Shown here: one piece after another, positions 61,518 through 64,000 of the stretch | Layout of the letters: each line of letters opens with the position of its first letter | How positions within the stretch are numbered: the first letter of the stretch is position 1 | Assembly: GCA_001298545.1 (NCBI GenBank) | Contig: LJCX01000029.1 | Coordinates: 186,001 to 250,000 of the forward strand | Reading direction: 5' to 3' | Origin: Actinobacteria bacterium OV320 | Lineage (GTDB): Bacteria; Actinomycetota; Actinomycetes; Streptomycetales; Streptomycetaceae | DNA: 64,000 bases | Notes under the pieces: model-generated | Databases searched by the model: none | Told to the model about the DNA's origin: nothing | Seen by the model: the letters and a program-made list of their open reading frames with translations, nothing else | Program-made: the position numbers and the translations under genes

Positions 61518-62480
61518 TCAGTCCACCGTCACGTAGTCGGGGCCGGAGTAGCGGCCGGTGGCCAGCTTCTGACGCTGCATCAGCAGGTCGTTCAGGAGCG
61601 AGGAGGCGCCGAAGCGGAACCAGTGGTTGTCCAGCCAGTCCTCGCCCGCGGTCTCGTTGACCAGGACGAGGAACTTGACCGCGTCCTTGGTCGTCCTGAT
61701 GCCGCCGGCGGGCTTCACGCCGACCTGGACGCCGGTCTGGGCGCGGAAGTCGCGCACCGCCTCCAGCATCAGCAGGGTGTTCGCGGGAGTGGCGTTGACG
61801 GCGACCTTGCCGGTCGAGGTCTTGATGAAGTCGGCGCCCGCGAGCATGCCGAGCCAGCTCGCCCGGCGGATGTTGTCGTACGTCGACAGCTCGCCCGTCT
61901 CGAAGATGACCTTCAGCCGGGCGGCCGTCCCGCACGCCTCGCGCACGGCGATGATCTCGTCGTACACCTTCAGGTACTTGCCCGCGAGGAACGCCCCGCG
62001 GTCGATGACCATGTCGATCTCGTCGGCGCCCGCGGCGACGGCGTCACGGACGTCCGCGAGCTTCACCTCGAGGGCGGCGCGGCCGGCCGGGAAGGCGGTG
62101 GCGACCGAGGCGACCTTGACGCCGGAGCCGGCGACGGCCGCCTTGGCGGTGGCGACCATGTCCGGATACACGCAGACCGCGGCCGTGGTCGGGGTCGTAC
62201 GGTCGGTCGGGTCGGGGTGGACCGCCTTCGCGCCGAGCGCCCGGACCTTGCCCGGGGTGTCCGCGCCTTCCAGCGTCGTCAGGTCGACCATCGAGATGGC
62301 GAGGTCGATGGCGTACGCCTTCGCGGTCGTCTTGATGGAACGGGTGCCGAGCGCGGCGGCGCGCGCCTCCAGGCCGACCGTGTCGACGCCGGGCAGCCCG
62401 TGGAGGAAGCGGCGCAGCGAGCCGTCGGACGCCGTGACGTCCGTGAGTGCGTCGGCTGCGGTAGGTGTATTGGTGGGCAT
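61518..62480 (-). CDS. deoC: Deoxyribose-phosphate aldolase
   Basis: 320 residues from ATG 62480. Cleaves 2-deoxyribose-5-phosphate to acetaldehyde and glyceraldehyde-3-phosphate. TIM-barrel motifs: DLTTLEGADTPGKVRALG, AAVCVYPDMVATAK, VASVATAFPAGRAALEVKLADVRDAV, GADEIDMVIDRGAFLAGKY, LKVIFETGELS, and the Schiff-base Lys in FIKTSTGKVAVNAT; GVKPAGGIRT completes the site. An N-terminal extension of about 60 residues compared with E. coli DeoC is common in actinobacteria. Site E lies 19 bp upstream. Confidence 0.96.
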   Translation of the reverse strand: MPTNTPTAADALTDVTASDGSLRRFLHGLPGVDTVGLEARAAALGTRSIKTTAKAYAIDLAISMVDLTTLEGADTPGKVRALGAKAVHPDPTDRTTPTTAAVCVYPDMVATAKAAVAGSGVKVASVATAFPAGRAALEVKLADVRDAVAAGADEIDMVIDRGAFLAGKYLKVYDEIIAVREACGTAARLKVIFETGELSTYDNIRRASWLGMLAGADFIKTSTGKVAVNATPANTLLMLEAVRDFRAQTGVQVGVKPAGGIRTTKDAVKFLVLVNETAGEDWLDNHWFRFGASSLLNDLLMQRQKLATGRYSGPDYVTVD

Positions 62481-62499
62481 GGTCACCAGACGAGCATAT

Positions 62500-62511
62500 C
62501 TACGCGCGTAG
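62500..62511. promoter_or_regulatory. Nucleoside-regulon palindrome, site E
   Basis: CTACGCGCGTAG, perfect palindrome, 19 bp upstream of the deoC start on the minus strand. Identical to sites C and D. Confidence 0.75.
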
Positions 62512-62603
62512 CGGCTGTACACCCCGTCGGTTGCATCCGTGCTCTTCGGGAACGGCGGGGCTGCGGATGAGCGGGCCGGTGGGCGTCGGGCAGAATCGTG
62601 GCC

Positions 62604-63323
62604 ATGACGACCCCGGAAGACCAGTCACCCGCGCCGCAGCCTTCGGCACCCGAGACCAAGGACCGCGTCTACCGGTCGCCCGCGGGCATGGCCGGTGGCG
62701 TGCTGTTGCTGGGCCTGGTGGGCTGGCTCGGCCTCGACGCGATCCTCGTGGGCGAAGGGAGCACGCCGTGGCTGGCGCTCGCCTCGCTGATCCTGGCGGT
62801 GCCGCTGGTCGTCGCCTTCACGTTGCGGCCCGCCGTGTTCGCGGGCCAGGACCGGCTCCGGGTGCGCAATCCGTTCCGGGTGATCGTGCTGCCGTGGGGG
62901 CAGGTGGCCTCCCTGCGGTCCGGCTACTCCAACGAGGTCGTCGACGCGTCGGGGAAGAAGTTCCAGCTGTGGTCCATCCCGGTCTCGCTGCGCGCGCGGA
63001 AGAAGGCGAACCGGCGGGAGTCCAAGGCGGCGGCGGAGCGGACCGGGCGGACCGGCGGCCGTGACGCCGCCCGGGGCGGCGGCGGATTCGGAGGGCTCGG
63101 CGGCCTCGGCGGCGGGCTGTCGCGTGGCGGCGGCGCCGCCGTACCGGACGGGCCCGTGCGCGCCGAGACCGACCGGGTCATGGACGAGCTGCGGGAGCTG
63201 TGGGGGGCGCGAGAGAAGGAGGAGACGGCGCAGGGCGAGGTCACCGTCCGCTGGGCCTGGGAGATCCTGGGTCCGGCGGTGGCGGGGGCCGTGGTGCTGG
63301 GGATTCTGCTGGCTGTGGGGTGA
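62604..63323 (+). CDS. PH-domain membrane protein
   Basis: 239 residues from ATG 62604 (GTG 62598 alternative). Two N-terminal helices (AGGVLLLGLVGWLGLDAIL; PWLALASLILAVPLVVAF), then a bacterial PH-like domain (LRPAVFAGQDRLRVRNPFRVIVLPWGQVASLRSGYSNEVVDASGKKFQLW). A Gly-rich linker, FGGLGGLGGGLSRGGG, precedes a C-terminal helix (WAWEILGPAVAGAVVLGILLAV). Function unknown. Common next to deoC in Streptomyces. Confidence 0.85.
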   Translation: MTTPEDQSPAPQPSAPETKDRVYRSPAGMAGGVLLLGLVGWLGLDAILVGEGSTPWLALASLILAVPLVVAFTLRPAVFAGQDRLRVRNPFRVIVLPWGQVASLRSGYSNEVVDASGKKFQLWSIPVSLRARKKANRRESKAAAERTGRTGGRDAARGGGGFGGLGGLGGGLSRGGGAAVPDGPVRAETDRVMDELRELWGAREKEETAQGEVTVRWAWEILGPAVAGAVVLGILLAVG

Positions 63324-63635
63324 GGGGGGCGCGGGGTGTTGTGTGCGGGGGCCGGTGGCCCGGCGCGGGGCGCTGGTGGGGGGGCGGGGGGGTGGGGGCG
63401 GCGGGGGCGGGGGGCGGGGCGGGGGGGGCTGGGCGGGGGGTGGGGGGGGCAGGGGGCCGGGTGTCGTGTGCGGGGTGTCGGGCGCTGGGCGTGGGGTGCG
63501 GGCGTCGCGTGCCGCGTGCCGCGTGCCGGGTGCCGGGTGCCGGGCGTGCGCAGCGGGGTGTCGCGTGTGGGGTGTGGCGCGGGGCGTAGGGGGTGTGGGG
63601 CCGGGGGCCCGGGGCGGGTTGCGGTGGGGTGTCGA
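63324..63635. other. G-rich low-complexity spacer
   Basis: Long runs of G and short GTGCCGG/CGTGCCG repeats (63490-63560). Several frames stay open by composition alone. No ribosome-binding site with a convincing product, no domain. I see no gene here. Confidence 0.6.
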
Positions 63636-63748
63636 AGCTCGGTGCCGAGCTGGTCGTCGTCGGCCCGGGGGCGCGCCGCTGGTCGCTGGTATCGCTGACG
63701 CCGTGGGCGACACCGGCATCCCGGTGTGCGGCCCGTCGGGTGAGGCGG
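63636..63748 (+). pseudogene. purD fragment
   Basis: Translation in one frame gives LGAELVVVGP, and after a shift of two bases near 63668 gives GAPLVAGIADAVGDTGIPVC and then GPSGEA. Together this matches about 35 residues of phosphoribosylamine-glycine ligase (PurD), around its conserved VGPEAPLVAG and GPSGEAA segment. Sequence before and after does not match PurD. A decayed partial copy. It is too short to be functional. Confidence 0.65.
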
Positions 63749-63812
63749 ATTGTGATCTGGGCGTTGCCGTGGATCACAGGGTCTTTCGTCATCATCGGCA
63801 CATGCTCTGATC

Positions 63813-63920
63813 GTGACGGGTGTGGCTCGTGCCCTGGTGGTCATGGGCGTGGCTCTTGCCCCTGATGTGACGGGCGGGGCTCGTGTACCGGTCGTCACGG
63901 GCGCGGCTCGTGTCTCGGTC
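63813..63920. repeat. Four imperfect 27-bp tandem repeats
   Basis: Units start GTGACGGGTGTGGCTCGTG, GTCATGGGCGTGGCTCTTG, GTGACGGGCGGGGCTCGTG and GTCACGGGCGCGGCTCGTG. A degenerate fifth unit may follow at 63921. The length, nine codons, keeps frame on both strands. On the plus strand an ORF from GTG 63813 ends at 63980, overlapping the next ATG. Confidence 0.75.
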
Positions 63921-63976
63921 GGGACGGCCGGTGTGGGGCCGGAGATCTTGTGGTCGGTAGGTAGGTCGGGGGAGCG

Positions 63977-64000
63977 ATGAGTACGGATTCTGCTGAGGTT
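63977..64000 (+). CDS. Start of a gene cut by the window end
   Basis: ATG 63977 preceded by GGGGGAG, followed by eight codons (MSTDSAEV). Too short to identify. From memory of the S. coelicolor order, a phosphomannomutase-type gene could be near, but nothing here tests that. Confidence 0.3.

Noticed and set aside
62924..63898. 324-codon minus-strand frame over the PH gene end and the repeat region
   Set aside because: Pro/Thr/Arg/His low complexity, made of repeats and antisense to the PH-domain gene; no ribosome site.

Overview
The window is chromosomal DNA from a Streptomyces. It has very high G+C, GTG/TTG starts, strong third-position GC bias, and many Streptomyces-specific families. From memory, gene order and protein sequences follow the Streptomyces coelicolor region from the sdh operon (about SCO4855) to deoC (about SCO4914), including the afsQ1/afsQ2/sigQ locus. 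No tRNA, rRNA, CRISPR, insertion sequence or prophage was seen, so this is core chromosome with one accessory-looking glycan locus and some decayed fragments.

Layout. 56-3473 (-): sdhCDAB, respiratory succinate dehydrogenase. 3740-8090: an OHCU-decarboxylase-like protein, a secreted GH20 hexosaminidase and small actinobacterial proteins. 8320-12121: two tandem, diverged modules of ECF sigma factor plus single-pass membrane partner. 12338-17733: an L,D-transpeptidase lipoprotein, an acyl-CoA mutase large subunit, a Uma2-like protein, and a flavin monooxygenase divergent from its likely TetR repressor, with two palindromic operators between them.

17854-33693: a surface-glycan locus. It holds a DPM1-like glycosyltransferase, GtrA flippase, UGM-like flavoprotein, membrane GT-C protein, two GT2 plus polysialyltransferase-like pairs in inverted orientation around an O-acyltransferase, a DUF6716 glycosyltransferase, a CMP-nonulosonate synthetase fused to a HAD phosphatase, a nonulosonate synthase, and a GT52-like protein. 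This fits synthesis and polymerisation of a nonulosonic acid such as Kdn (teichulosonic-acid type wall polymer). The nonulosonate comes from PEP plus a hexose precursor, is dephosphorylated and CMP-activated by the fusion protein, then polymerised by the polysialyltransferase-like enzymes.

34292-44402, 50333-51496 and 59157-62480: nucleoside salvage. Two BMP lipoproteins, an ABC ATPase and two permeases import nucleosides. cdd, add and deoA process them. deoC cleaves deoxyribose-5-phosphate, and the adjacent aldehyde dehydrogenase can oxidise the acetaldehyde. Five of these promoters carry the same short palindrome (core CTACGCGCGTAG or a one-arm variant), a candidate operator that ties scattered units into one regulon. 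The ATPase gene has no ATG/GTG/TTG start where homology begins; a good Shine-Dalgarno points to an ATC codon.

44436-50219: STAS protein, SigG-like sigma factor, second DNA polymerase III beta-clamp paralogue, MFS exporter with divergent LysR regulator, and an alpha/beta hydrolase with Asp at the nucleophile position. 51635-58539: small secreted protein, PspC, VanZ, the AfsQ3-AfsQ2-AfsQ1 two-component system, a frameshifted methyltransferase remnant, an AfsQ1-type GTGAC-N6-GTGAC box, sigQ and a uridine-kinase-like P-loop protein. 62604-64000: a PH-domain membrane protein, then about 650 bp of G-rich low-complexity DNA with a broken purD fragment and a 27-bp repeat array, and the first codons of a gene running off the end.
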